Source of the DNA: Opitutaceae bacterium
Lineage (GTDB): Bacteria; Verrucomicrobiota; Verrucomicrobiia; Opitutales; Opitutaceae
Direction of reading: 5' to 3'
Length of the DNA: 39,889 nt
Assembly (NCBI GenBank): GCA_025360455.1
Contig: JANYCF010000169.1
Span: 1-39,889, forward strand
Below the pieces are notes generated by a model. The model did not search any database and was not told where the DNA came from. It saw only the letters and a program-made list of their open reading frames with translations. Made by a program: the position numbers and the translations under genes. The stretch's first letter is position 1. The number at the start of each line of letters is the position of its first letter. Positions 1-8,144 of the stretch are shown in pieces.

Positions 1-354
1 GCCGTCATCCGCTTGGCCGAAATAGCGAAGCTCTCGACGGCACAGGTATTCTACTGGGGCGATATAGATCAACACGGCTTCGAGATCCTCGCCTCGTTCC
101 GTTCCAAGGTGCCCCACGTCCAGAGCATCTTGATGGATACTACCACAACCGAGAGGTTCCGCTCTCTAGCGACAACTGAAACCGTCGAGGCAACTTTGCA
201 GGCTTCATTCGTCAGCGAGCACCTCACTGAAGACGAAAGCCGCGTATGGCAGCAATGCGCTGGCAGCCATTTTCGGCTAGAGCAAGAGCACCTGCCATTC
301 GCCGACACCAACGAGGCCTTACAAGGGGCAATGTCTGCACCGGCCCTGGACTGA
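1..354 (+). CDS. jetD: JetD-like (DUF2220) protein, C-terminal fragment of a Wadjet-type anti-plasmid system
   Basis: Frame 1 is open from the first base to a TGA at 352-354, so the gene begins outside the window and only about 117 residues are visible. The segment YWGDIDQHGFEILASFR is the signature of the DUF2220/JetD C-terminal domain, a toprim-like nuclease fold whose D-x-D acidic pair (DID) binds metal. The later RLEQE near the C-terminus is also typical of this family. In known Wadjet systems JetD is the nuclease that works with the SMC-like JetABC complex to cleave circular plasmid DNA. The jetABC partners would lie to the left, outside the window. The gene converges on the phosphatase at 1692-2270, with an insertion sequence between them. 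Family assignment is fairly secure; membership of a complete Wadjet operon is inferred. Confidence 0.8.
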   Translation, partial: AVIRLAEIAKLSTAQVFYWGDIDQHGFEILASFRSKVPHVQSILMDTTTTERFRSLATTETVEATLQASFVSEHLTEDESRVWQQCAGSHFRLEQEHLPFADTNEALQGAMSAPALD

Positions 355-402
355 AAGTACGAATCTCACCTCTTCCTCCCATTCCCCAACGAGATTAAGG
401 CG

Positions 403-424
403 CTGGTAATAAATAAAGGTAGCA
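403..424 (+). repeat. Left terminal inverted repeat of the IS
   Basis: 22-bp sequence identical to the reverse complement of 1667-1688. It marks the transposase 3' side of the element. Confidence 0.9.
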
Positions 425-426
425 GA

Positions 427-1634
427 TTAATATTTCGCGGTCGGCTTGATGACGTAATTCCATTCACCGTGAAACTTGGATCGTTCCAGATTCACTCCTT
501 GCATTTCTTGATTGGTCACCTTCCGGCCCAGCGGGTACTTGCGCCGGTCTAAGCGACACCGCACCTGCAGGCCTTTGGCGGTGGTGGTTTTGGCGATGAG
601 GTTGACGATGGTTTCATAGTCCCGCAATGGCTCACCGCGCCAGTTCGAGGAGATGAAGGAAAAGAGGCGGTGTTCGATCTTGTTCCATTTGCTCGTGCCT
701 GGGGGGAAGTGACAGATGGCCAGAGCGAGATTGGTCTCACCGGCAAATTTTTGCAGTTCCAATTTCCAAAGCCGTAGGCGGGAACCATTGCTGCCGCCGC
801 CATCGGCCGTGATGACAATCTGGTTGGCCTGCGGAAGAGGTGTCGGCCTTCCGCCCGCCACCAACCGCGGATGGACGCCACCGCGAAGGCGGCGGTATCA
901 TGGTCGGTGCCGACGTTGACGAAGCCGGCGTTCAGGCCCAAATCATAAATGCCATAGGGATAAGCCCGCGGCACGGTGGGTCCAGGAAAGTCATGCCCAC
1001 TGACTTGGCGCGGTTGTTTGGCGGCCAACCATTGCCGGCCCCCATTGGCATAGTTGCCGATCAGTTCCTTTTTCTTGGTGTCGACCGAAATCACCGGCAG
1101 TCCGGCGGCAAGCGTCTTCTTCACACAGGTGTTGATATGCCGAAATTGCGCGTCCCGGTCTGGATGATCGGCCCCTTCCTTGGTTTTTCGATTACCCTGC
1201 AGACTGTAATTTTGGGCGTGCAAGAGTTGAGCCACCTTGACGTAGCTGACCGGATGTTTTTTTCGCGTCAGTTCCGCCGCCAAGGTGCGCGTGCTCTTGC
1301 AGATCCAACGCAAAGGTGATTCCGGATCGCCTCGCGTGCCAGAATCAATCAGCGACTCCAAGGCTGGCAGGAGTGCCGGATTAGCCACGGTCAACCGTGT
1401 GCGGCCTCCCCCAGCGCGGCGAATGCGCTCCGCAGGGAGTCGTGGGGTGGCTTGAATATCGTGCAGGCCCTTCGCGATCGCCTTCCGCGACAAACCACAG
1501 GCCCGGCGAACCAGCGAAATTCCGCCATGACCCAAGCCCATCGCCTCACTCGCCGCAAGAACCCGTCGGGTACGCTCATTTAGGAGCGGCCAAACGGATT
1601 TAAATTTTCTCCGCAGTTCCACGAGATGACTCAT
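427..1634 (-). pseudogene. ISAzo13-family transposase, broken by a single-base frameshift
   Basis: Read from the ATG at 1634, the first frame gives a DDE transposase N-terminus with the first catalytic Asp in VISVDTKKKELIGNY and then VGTDHDTAAFAVASIRGWW. The match to the family stops near base 865. It resumes in another frame (stop at 427-429) with QIVITADGGGSNGSR, which carries the second Asp, and CHFPPGTSKWNKIEH, which carries the catalytic Glu. Together they make about 400 residues, the family's usual size. Joining the frames needs a one-base change in the G-rich stretch around 855-880. No classic slippery heptamer is visible, so inactivation or a sequencing error is more likely than programmed frameshifting, though the latter is not excluded. 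Confidence 0.85.
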
Positions 1635-1666
1635 GGGAAATTACCCTGATAGATTCCGGTCCTATT

Positions 1667-1688
1667 TGCTACCTTTATTTATTACCAG
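1667..1688 (-). repeat. Right terminal inverted repeat of the IS
   Basis: Reverse complement matches 403-424 over all 22 bp. It lies just upstream of the transposase start. Confidence 0.9.
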
Positions 1689-1691
1689 AGC

Positions 1692-2270
1692 CTAAGCACG
1701 TGAGTTCCAAACCGAAATCACCGGGTTTGACGCGGAATGAGGATCGTGCCCGAGAATACTGATCGAGGCGGTGTCCAAGGTGAAATGCCGACCGGCCAAC
1801 AACGGCAGCCCGATCCATCGCACCGCCAAAGCGCGCAGGAAATGTCCGTGCGAAAACACCGCTACCGTTCCGTCTTGCAGCCGCAACGCCGCCAGCACGC
1901 GATCCGCGCGTTGAGCAATATGCGCCACTGATTCGCCGTGCGGACAACCTTGTTGAAAAATATTCCAATCCGGCTGCTGTTCACGAATGGCCACGCTCGT
2001 CTTGCCCTCGTAGTCGCCGTAATCCCATTCCACCAAATCCGGTACGTTTTTAGCCACGGACCCAAAACCGGCTAACCCGCAGGTCCGGCTCGCCCGCTGG
2101 AGCGGACTTGTGAGTACATGGGTGAATGCCAGCCCCTGGAGCCGCTCACGCAGTTGTATCGCCTGGCGCTGGCCGTTTTCCGTGAGCGGCACATCGGTGC
2201 GACCGGTATGCTGCCCCGTAAGAGACCACGCGGTTTCCCCGTGTCGGATGAGATAAATCTGCGTGGGCAT
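1692..2270 (-). CDS. Histidine phosphatase family protein (phosphoglycerate mutase-like)
   Basis: 192 residues. The N-terminal LIRHGETAW contains the family RHGE motif (phosphorylated His at residue 10), followed by TGRTDVPLTENGQRQA. The second conserved His is in FSHGHFLRALA near residue 142. These are the hallmarks of the branch-1 histidine phosphatases (GpmB/CobC/SixA-like). Length is normal, and nothing indicates a true glycolytic mutase, so the substrate is unknown. It is the last gene in the minus-strand lipid cluster, 108 bases after the OleB-like gene, and could be part of that transcript or a separate housekeeping gene. Its stop codon lies 3 bases from the IS end. Confidence 0.85.
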   Translation of the reverse strand: MPTQIYLIRHGETAWSLTGQHTGRTDVPLTENGQRQAIQLRERLQGLAFTHVLTSPLQRASRTCGLAGFGSVAKNVPDLVEWDYGDYEGKTSVAIREQQPDWNIFQQGCPHGESVAHIAQRADRVLAALRLQDGTVAVFSHGHFLRALAVRWIGLPLLAGRHFTLDTASISILGHDPHSASNPVISVWNSRA

Positions 2271-2378
2271 AACTATGCTTTACCGGGCGAACTTTCCTGA
2301 ACAAGCCGCAAAGGACCCGACGATTAATTTCACCACCGAAACCGCCCTCGCCCGCCCTCCGCGCTGAACCAAATTGGG

Positions 2379-3257
2379 TTAGATATGCCCGGCGATGGTT
2401 TTGAGGCAAAAATCTTTGGCATCTTCCAAAAGGTAGTGCCCGGCTTCGTCGAGGTAATCGGCTTTGGCGTCGGGCAAAAGTTTTTGCCAGCGGTCGAAGT
2501 AATGCCGGTTGAAACAAAAATCTTTTCCGCCCCACAGAATCCGAACCGCTTTCGTACGGAGCTGCGGCAAGGCCTGTTCGATCTTCGCGAGCGCGATATC
2601 GTTGGGCTGGCCGGTGTTCTTTGGGATATCGCGGACGAACCGATGCGTGGCAATCCGGTTGGCCCAGGAATTGTACGGAAAGAGAAATCCGTTTTTGACG
2701 GGCTGCGGTAAAGGCTGCGTCACCGCCATCCAAGTGGCGGGCCAGGCAAAGCCGTTGAAACCACGCACCGCGATTTCGCCGATCAGCGGAATCCGGCAGA
2801 AACGAATGCTCGCCGGTATCACCGTATCTGCGAAGGCGGCTGTGTTCAGAATCACCACTCGACCGAGCTTATCCCCCAACGGCAGCATCGTGCCGAGTCC
2901 GATGGGCCCGCCCCAGTCGTGGACGATCAAGTGAATTTTCTTCAGCCCAAGACTCTCGATCAACGCGGTGAGATTATTGATGTGATTGCCCAGTGTGTAA
3001 TCGTAATCCTGCGGTTTGTCGGACAGCCCGCAGCCGAGATGATCCGGGACGATGCAGCGCATCCGATCCCGCAGCGCCAAGACGACGTTGCGGTAGAAAA
3101 ACGACCAGGTCGGATTGCCGTGCACCATGAGCACCGCTTCGTCACTGCGCGGACCTTCATCCAGATAACTCAAGGCCCCTGCCCCGGTCTCAAATGATTT
3201 TGGGGTGAAGGGATAAATCTCCTTCAGCCAGGATGGAATTTGCGCGGCGGTTACCAT
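2379..3257 (-). CDS. oleB: OleB-like alpha/beta hydrolase (haloalkane dehalogenase-like fold)
   Basis: 292 residues with a haloalkane-dehalogenase-type alpha/beta hydrolase fold. HGNPTWSF (about 46-53) forms the oxyanion-hole loop, VHDWGGPIG (about 112-120) carries the nucleophilic Asp, and DEAGHYLLED near the C-terminus carries the catalytic His. In the Ole pathway this family (OleB) is a beta-lactone decarboxylase that yields a long-chain olefin from the lactone made by OleC. The OleB assignment rests mainly on context: the ATG overlaps the TAA of the OleA-like gene by 7 bases (ATGGTAA), implying translational coupling. No OleC or OleD is present in the window, so its substrate may differ. 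A dehalogenase or another hydrolase is the alternative reading from sequence alone. Confidence 0.75.
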   Translation of the reverse strand: MVTAAQIPSWLKEIYPFTPKSFETGAGALSYLDEGPRSDEAVLMVHGNPTWSFFYRNVVLALRDRMRCIVPDHLGCGLSDKPQDYDYTLGNHINNLTALIESLGLKKIHLIVHDWGGPIGLGTMLPLGDKLGRVVILNTAAFADTVIPASIRFCRIPLIGEIAVRGFNGFAWPATWMAVTQPLPQPVKNGFLFPYNSWANRIATHRFVRDIPKNTGQPNDIALAKIEQALPQLRTKAVRILWGGKDFCFNRHYFDRWQKLLPDAKADYLDEAGHYLLEDAKDFCLKTIAGHI

Positions 3258-4288
3258 TCGAGCGCCAGCATCAGGCTATTGATTCCACTGCCAATGCCCA
3301 GCAAGGCTACTTTCTGTCCGGCGCGAACGGCACCCTGCTCCACCGCCAGCGCCAGCGTCGATGGCAGAGCGGCCGAGCCGGTGTTGCCGAGCGTTTCAAA
3401 ACTGGAAAAATCTTTCGCCAGATCGAGTCCGATGGTTTCGTACAGTTTCCGGCGATGGGTTGAGCCGACTTGGTGGCAAATGATTTTATCCGGCGTGTCT
3501 TTCGTCCAACCGGTTTCCGCCTCGAAGGCTTGCCACGTATTCTTGGCGACCTCCACGCCGGCGAGCAGCAATTGCTCGGAGTCGGTCTGCATGTCGAGCC
3601 CCTCACCTGCACTGTCGCCCTGACACAATTCGCTATGCTGCGTGGCGGCCAGACAACTGCCGGAGAGCAAGCGATGCCTCGACGCACCGGAGGGCAACAT
3701 ATTTTCGTGACAAACGATCGCGGCCACCGCCGCCGAACCGATCGTGAGATTGGCGAAGAAAGGTTTGATGGCGTTGCGATCCAGCGGCGCAGTGAGCAGA
3801 TGTTGGAGCGTCCGGTCCACCAAGGGCCGACCGTTCTCTCCTGATACGACCATGCCGCAGCGGATTAGCCCGGCGTCAATCATCGCGGCCAACGTCACCA
3901 AGCCGTTGAGAAAACCCAGACAAGCGTTCGACAGATCGAAAACCTGACACTGCGCACCGAGACCAATCTTATGATGAGCAAACGATGCGGTCGCCGGCTC
4001 CAGCATATCGCGGCAGACGGCGGAATGGATCAGCACCTCGACCTGCGCGGCAGCGACGCCGGATTTTTTCAGCACGGTCCGGCCGGCTGCGGCGCTGGCA
4101 TCGGAGGGCTTGGTGCCTACCGGCCACATCCGGCGTTCCTTGATGCCAGTCATCAGTTCCAAGCGACCGGCCGGCAGTTTGAGTCGTTCGTAGAGCGGAC
4201 GCAGCCGTTCCTCGATGTCGGCGGAGGTCCATTTCTCCTCGGGCAAGGCGATGGCGAGCGATTCGATGCAGGCATGGGCGAATTTCAT
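3251..4288 (-). CDS. oleA: OleA-like 3-oxoacyl synthase III (head-to-head acyl condensation)
   Basis: 345 residues from the ATG at 4288; a TTG two codons further upstream is possible but less likely. The protein has the thiolase-fold KAS III layout and matches OleA in detail. SAVCRDMLEPATAS contains the Glu (about residue 97) that distinguishes OleA from FabH. DLSNACLGFLNG holds the nucleophilic Cys (about 123). ICHQVGSTH holds the His (about 272) and TLGNTGSAALPS the Asn (about 302). It ends LLGIGSGINSLMLALEW, as OleA does. OleA joins two fatty acyl thioesters by non-decarboxylative Claisen condensation into a 2-alkyl-3-ketoacyl product. It lies downstream of a FabI-like gene across a 154-base gap with a palindromic repeat and overlaps the OleB-like gene. 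It may use unusual acyl chains made by this cluster; that is inference. Confidence 0.85.
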   Translation of the reverse strand: MKFAHACIESLAIALPEEKWTSADIEERLRPLYERLKLPAGRLELMTGIKERRMWPVGTKPSDASAAAGRTVLKKSGVAAAQVEVLIHSAVCRDMLEPATASFAHHKIGLGAQCQVFDLSNACLGFLNGLVTLAAMIDAGLIRCGMVVSGENGRPLVDRTLQHLLTAPLDRNAIKPFFANLTIGSAAVAAIVCHENMLPSGASRHRLLSGSCLAATQHSELCQGDSAGEGLDMQTDSEQLLLAGVEVAKNTWQAFEAETGWTKDTPDKIICHQVGSTHRRKLYETIGLDLAKDFSSFETLGNTGSAALPSTLALAVEQGAVRAGQKVALLGIGSGINSLMLALEW

Positions 4289-4335
4289 GCGCAATGGGTC
4301 CTATATCCCAGAGCTAACTCCGGATTGTTTGAAGT

Positions 4336-4412
4336 GTAGGAACTTGCTTGCAGGCGACTCACAGCGTGGCCCGTTAGCGTGCGTGCCGAGTCGCCTGTAA
4401 ACAGGCTCCTAC
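4336..4412. repeat. REP-like long inverted repeat between the FabI-like and OleA-like genes
   Basis: Two 25-base arms (4336-4360 and 4388-4412) are near-perfect inverted repeats, starting GTAGGA and ending in GCAGGCGACTC or ACAGGCGACTC when read inward, around a 27-base loop. The pattern is that of dispersed intergenic palindromes (REP/BIME-like). No T-tract follows, so a simple terminator is unlikely, but the hairpin could stabilise or attenuate the cluster mRNA. Confidence 0.8.
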
Positions 4413-4442
4413 CACAAGGCGAAAACATCGCGGACTTGAATC

Positions 4443-5303
4443 TCATTTTGAAACTTGTCCCTTCGCACTTGATACTTGCACCGCCGAAGGCGGTGCTTCG
4501 GGCCTCATCGCGAGGCGGATGACTTCTTTGTCGAAATAATTGGCACCCAGACCGGCGTCGACAACGAGTGTGGTGCCGTTGATGCCGCTGCTGCGTTCGC
4601 TGAGGAGGAACAGGGCGACATTCGCGACTTCCTGCGTGTCGAGTGCGCGTTTCCGCAAGGTGAGTTTCTCGGCGAACAGATAACTCTCGAGATAGCCGGG
4701 AATGCCGGCCGAGGCGCTCGTCTTGAGCGGACCGGAACCGACGACATTGAAACGCACTTCGCTGTCGCCACTGAAAGATTTTGCCAAGAATCGAGTACAG
4801 GAATCCAACGCGGCTTTGATCGGTCCCATGTAACCGTAGTTATCGGGGGTCACGAGCAGCGAAGAAATTCCGATGGTCACCACCGAAGCATTGCGTGCCA
4901 GATGCGGTTTGAAAGCGCGGGCCATTTCCACGAGGGAGAAGGCGGAGATGGCGGTGGCCTGGAGGAAATCCTTCCGGTTGGTCTCGGCGAAGGTCTTGAA
5001 TCCGTCGCTGTAGTTAGCGAAGGCGAGCGAATGCACGAGACCATGCAACGGCGCAAAACCCGCCGCCGCTACTTCCGTGGCCAATCGCTCAACGGTGCCT
5101 TCTTCTTCCACATCACAAATAAACACCGGCCGGTCCGCGAGCAGACTTTCCAAGGATTTCTTTCTCGCCTCGGAACGCACCGCGTAGATCACGCGCGCTC
5201 CGTGGGCTTCCAGTGATTTGGCGATGAACCAGGCGACGCTTTTCTTGTTCGCCACGCCCTGCACGAGGTAGGTTTTCCCCGTAAGTTGAAGGAAGTCGGA
5301 CAT
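4443..5303 (-). CDS. FabI-like enoyl-ACP reductase (SDR family)
   Basis: 286 residues. [21 protein letters not shown] near the N-terminus is the cofactor-binding loop characteristic of FabI, and [10 protein letters not shown] follows. The [13 protein letters not shown] segment has the Tyr-x6-Lys pair at residues 156 and 163, identical in spacing to E. coli Fab[16 protein letters not shown] matches the substrate-loop region. The extra tyrosine found in E. coli FabI at position 146 is isoleucine here, so catalysis or substrate may differ. The family reduces trans-2-enoyl-ACP with NAD(P)H. It starts one base after the FabZ-like stop codon, so the two are clearly co-transcribed. It may be a cluster-specific reductase or the cell's housekeeping enzyme. 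Confidence 0.85.
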   Translation of the reverse strand: MSDFLQLTGKTYLVQGVANKKSVAWFIAKSLEAHGARVIYAVRSEARKKSLESLLADRPVFICDVEEEGTVERLATEVAAAGFAPLHGLVHSLAFANYSDGFKTFAETNRKDFLQATAISAFSLVEMARAFKPHLARNASVVTIGISSLLVTPDNYGYMGPIKAALDSCTRFLAKSFSGDSEVRFNVVGSGPLKTSASAGIPGYLESYLFAEKLTLRKRALDTQEVANVALFLLSERSSGINGTTLVVDAGLGANYFDKEVIRLAMRPEAPPSAVQVSSAKGQVSK

Positions 5304-5304
5304 G

Positions 5305-5751
5305 CTATTTCGTGGTCACTTGACCTTCGGGTGCTTTCCAAGCGACTGAAAATTCCACGGTCAGAATCCGTTTTTCGCCGCATTTAATCGCGCCGCTCAT
5401 CATGTGGAATCCGCCCATGGTTTCTTTGCGCTTCACCTCGATGAGGGTGGTATCGCCGGGATAAACGGGATTGCGAAAGCGCACCTCGTTGACCTTGGCG
5501 AGCAGTGGCACGCCCCCTGCCCCGCCTTGGCCGGCATGGAGTCGGGCCATGAGCAGTGCGCCAGTCTGAAACACCGACTCGCACAGCAACACGCCGGGCG
5601 TAATGGGCGCTCCGGGATAATGGCCTTTGTAGAAATCCTCGTCGGCTCGCCAGGTGCGGCGGGCGACGAGAGTTTCGCCTTCATGCGAAACGATTTCGTC
5701 CACGAAGAGAAACGGCGGACGGTGCGGGATGAGTTGTTGGACTTCGTTCAC
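5305..5751 (-). CDS. FabZ-like 3-hydroxyacyl-ACP dehydratase
   Basis: 148 residues from a GTG at 5751. The frame is open further up to 5829, but that would overlap the preceding gene by 68 bases, and the family N-terminus ([19 protein letters not shown]) begins right at the GTG. The hot-dog fold active site is visible as [20 protein letters not shown], with catalytic His at about 44 and Glu at about 58, the 14-residue spacing of FabZ. It would dehydrate 3-hydroxyacyl-ACP to the trans-2-enoyl form for the FabI-like enzyme one base downstream. It lies 10 bases after the FAD oxidoreductase gene. Whether it accepts special polyunsaturated or cyclised chains cannot be told from the sequence. Confidence 0.85.
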   Translation of the reverse strand: MNEVQQLIPHRPPFLFVDEIVSHEGETLVARRTWRADEDFYKGHYPGAPITPGVLLCESVFQTGALLMARLHAGQGGAGGVPLLAKVNEVRFRNPVYPGDTTLIEVKRKETMGGFHMMSGAIKCGEKRILTVEFSVAWKAPEGQVTTK

Positions 5752-5761
5752 GGTGGGAAAA

Positions 5762-7213
5762 TTAAACGCCGGTGGACAGGACGGCACGCTTCTTGGCGGC
5801 GAGTGCTTTGTCGATCTGATTGGCGACAATTACGCCGTAGTTAATCGTGCCGAGCCAGCCTGACATTATGATGCCGACAGAGCCAGCGTGGTAAAGTCCC
5901 GGGAGCTGACCGGGTAAATCCATCGAAATTTTGAGCCCTTCGAATTTGGTGCCGAAGGACGTGCCACTCCAATGCCGGGTGTAATACTCGATGGTGCGTG
6001 GCGTCGCCGCCTCCATCCAGTCGATCTTGCCCCGTACAGCGGGAATGTAGCGCTCCAGCGCCGCGATGGATTCGTCGATCAACCGTTGCTTCTCAATCGC
6101 GTACTGCTCCGGTGAGAGGGCATTCCAGTCTTCGTACTTCGCATTGATCGAAACGACGACGGTGTAGCGATCCAAGCCCGGACGCGTATCCGGATAATAC
6201 ATCGAGAACGTCCGGCTGGTGGTGTGGAGATCGACGAGCTTTTCACTGGAGAACTTCGGTTCGTCCGAGGTGAACACGAGATCGCCAATATGAGGCAGCG
6301 ACTCGCCTTTTTTGATGCCTAAATAAACTTGGCAGGAACTGGTGTTAACGCGCACGGCCTTGGTCAGGGCCACGAATTCGGGGGTAAAATTTTCTTCGCC
6401 CGCGATCCTCAGTACCGTGTTTTTGATATTGGAGTTCGAGAGCACCGCATCACAGCGGATGGTGCGGCCATTGGCCACCACCCCCACGACTTGTTTTTGT
6501 CCGTCATGTTCTTCGGTCAGTATTTTTTCGACAACGACATGCTTGCGGAGTTCGACGCCGTTCTTCTTGAGCTCGCCGGCCATTTTCTTGATCAAGACAT
6601 CCGTGCCGCCTTGAAAGGTGTAGACGCCCTTGCTCATGAAGTTCGAGAACACGATGCCGAAGGTGATCGCCGGATCGTCCATGGTGGAACCGTTGGCGTA
6701 GGCGATCGGCTCCATCAACAAACGTTTCACATCGTCGCGGCCGGGAAAATACCTTTCGAACATCTGGCCTGTCGTCTCGGGATTGTTATCGTAGAAATTC
6801 ATCGCCCGCAGATCGGTGAAGAACCGTTCTACGGTCTCGGCTGACACCTTAAACTTTTCGATCAACTGCCGGGTGAAATCATCGCGATCAAAGGTGGTAT
6901 CGATCTGGAATTCGGGATTGATGAACCGCACTCCTTTTAACTGCACGATGGAGTTGGAGATTTCCTGACTCCAGTATTTGCGCACGGATTTGATCATGCC
7001 GATGGGAAATCCGTGCAGCGAGATATCGAAGATGTGCCCACCCTTGCGGGTGAACCAGGTGGCGAGGCCGCCGAGCTGGTAATGATGCTCCAGCAGGAGG
7101 ACTTTGTGGCCGCATTTGGCCAGCACGTTGGCCCCGGTGAGTCCACCGAGTCCGCTGCCAATGACGACCACGTCATAGTGATCCTCGATTCCTTTGAGCC
7201 AGTCGTAAGCCAT
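5762..7213 (-). CDS. FAD-dependent oxidoreductase, phytoene desaturase / RetSat / CrtISO-like
   Basis: 483 residues from the ATG at 7213; an upstream TTG at 7252 would overlap the previous gene. The N-terminus has the dinucleotide-binding motif [17 protein letters not shown] followed by [16 protein letters not shown], as in carotenoid desaturases, carotenoid isomerases and retinol saturases. The C-terminal FAD motif is [22 protein letters not shown]. Such enzymes desaturate, saturate or isomerise polyene or acyl chains. No carotenoid synthase (CrtB) or isoprenoid gene is nearby. The surrounding FabF, ACP, FabZ and FabI-like genes suggest an acyl-chain substrate, as proposed for the CrtI homologues in anammox ladderane clusters. 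It is tightly packed between the isomerase-like gene (40 bases) and the FabZ-like gene (10 bases). Confidence 0.82.
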   Translation of the reverse strand: MAYDWLKGIEDHYDVVVIGSGLGGLTGANVLAKCGHKVLLLEHHYQLGGLATWFTRKGGHIFDISLHGFPIGMIKSVRKYWSQEISNSIVQLKGVRFINPEFQIDTTFDRDDFTRQLIEKFKVSAETVERFFTDLRAMNFYDNNPETTGQMFERYFPGRDDVKRLLMEPIAYANGSTMDDPAITFGIVFSNFMSKGVYTFQGGTDVLIKKMAGELKKNGVELRKHVVVEKILTEEHDGQKQVVGVVANGRTIRCDAVLSNSNIKNTVLRIAGEENFTPEFVALTKAVRVNTSSCQVYLGIKKGESLPHIGDLVFTSDEPKFSSEKLVDLHTTSRTFSMYYPDTRPGLDRYTVVVSINAKYEDWNALSPEQYAIEKQRLIDESIAALERYIPAVRGKIDWMEAATPRTIEYYTRHWSGTSFGTKFEGLKISMDLPGQLPGLYHAGSVGIIMSGWLGTINYGVIVANQIDKALAAKKRAVLSTGV

Positions 7214-7253
7214 GAAGGGCCGAAAGTGAGGACTTCCGGAGCGAAAGGGCAAC

Positions 7254-8123
7254 TCAGAGTTTGAGGGCGCGCAAATATTTCAGGCTATCCGGAATACAGG
7301 CGAGCGGTGTAGGGGTTTCGTCCTCGATAAAATAGTGCTGCACGCCAATTTTTTGGGCGGTGCGGAGGACGGAGGGCCAGTCGATTTGACCGGTGCCGAC
7401 GGCCACATTGTCGATCGGGGCGGCACCGCCGGTCGCTAAATGAGTGACGGCCCCCTTGCGGATGTCTTTCACATGCATCAGGGACCAACGCTTGGCGTAT
7501 TTTTTAAGGAGGGTGACGGGATCCTGACCAGCATGGAATACCCAGAAAACATCCATTTCGAAAGTGACCAGTTTCGGGTCGGTTTCGGCAATCAAAATAT
7601 CAAAGGCTGTCTTGCCGCCTTCACTCTCAAACGGGACGAATTCATAGCCGTGCGGATGATAGCCATAGCTGATGCCCTCAGCTTTGAAAGCGGCGCCCCA
7701 TTTGTTGAAATTAGCGGCGGCCTCGTGCGCTTCTTTGGCGGTGAGTCCGATTTTGCCGTCGTGGGGCAGCCACGGGGTCACGGCGTACTTCAGACCAAGC
7801 AGTTTGGCGTTGTGGATCGCGCCGGCGAGATCCTTGACCAGTACTTCATAGCCAAAGTGTGCGCCGACCGGATTCAGACCGCGGTCGTGAATCAGTTTCA
7901 CATACTCCTCAATTGGCACGCTGGGGCTGCCGGCCGCTTCGATTTCGGTAATGCCATAACTTTTCACGAGATCGAGGGCCGCCGGAAGATCGACTTTAAT
8001 CTGATCGCGCAAACTCCAGAGCTGAAGACCGAGGTGCTTGTGGTAATCGACGGCAGCGTTGAGTTGCAGAACACCAGCCAATCCGAGGGCCAGTGAGAGA
8101 AGGATAGTACGGGATATTTTCAT
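7254..8123 (-). CDS. Exported TIM-barrel protein, sugar phosphate isomerase/epimerase-like (AP endonuclease 2 fold)
   Basis: 289 residues. The first 24 form a signal peptide (basic MKISR, a hydrophobic run, then LNA before AVDYHK). The mature part has the xylose-isomerase-like TIM barrel: [50 protein letters not shown] and YFIEDE supply the metal-binding Glu, His and Asp positions typical of this family. Such secreted proteins are common in Verrucomicrobiota and Planctomycetota; the substrate is usually a carbohydrate or keto-sugar but is unknown here. It sits inside the lipid operon with short gaps (21 bases upstream, 40 downstream), so it is probably co-transcribed, but its link to lipid synthesis is unclear and it may be a passenger. 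Confidence 0.82.
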   Translation of the reverse strand: MKISRTILLSLALGLAGVLQLNAAVDYHKHLGLQLWSLRDQIKVDLPAALDLVKSYGITEIEAAGSPSVPIEEYVKLIHDRGLNPVGAHFGYEVLVKDLAGAIHNAKLLGLKYAVTPWLPHDGKIGLTAKEAHEAAANFNKWGAAFKAEGISYGYHPHGYEFVPFESEGGKTAFDILIAETDPKLVTFEMDVFWVFHAGQDPVTLLKKYAKRWSLMHVKDIRKGAVTHLATGGAAPIDNVAVGTGQIDWPSVLRTAQKIGVQHYFIEDETPTPLACIPDSLKYLRALKL

Positions 8124-8144
8124 GGGGTGGTAGGAAGAAAATCG

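Larger units (their letters stand above)
403..1688 (-). mobile_element. Insertion sequence, ISAzo13-family type, with 22-bp terminal inverted repeats
   Basis: The bases at 403-424 and the reverse complement of 1667-1688 are identical over 22 bp (starting CTGGTAATAAATAAAGG). They bracket the transposase reading frames exactly: the transposase stop is only 3 bases inside the left repeat and its ATG is 32 bases inside the right repeat. The element is 1286 bp. I could not find a convincing target-site duplication: the flanks read ...AAGGCG at the left and AGCCTA... at the right. It sits between the convergent jetD end and the phosphatase stop codon, 3 bases beyond that stop, so neither gene is broken. 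Confidence 0.88.

Noticed and set aside
840-1319. 159-residue plus-strand open frame inside the IS
   Set aside because: It is antisense to the transposase, with no family resemblance.
2146-2733. 195-residue minus-strand open frame between phosphatase and OleB-like genes
   Set aside because: Mostly overlaps OleB and the phosphatase in another frame; no family features.
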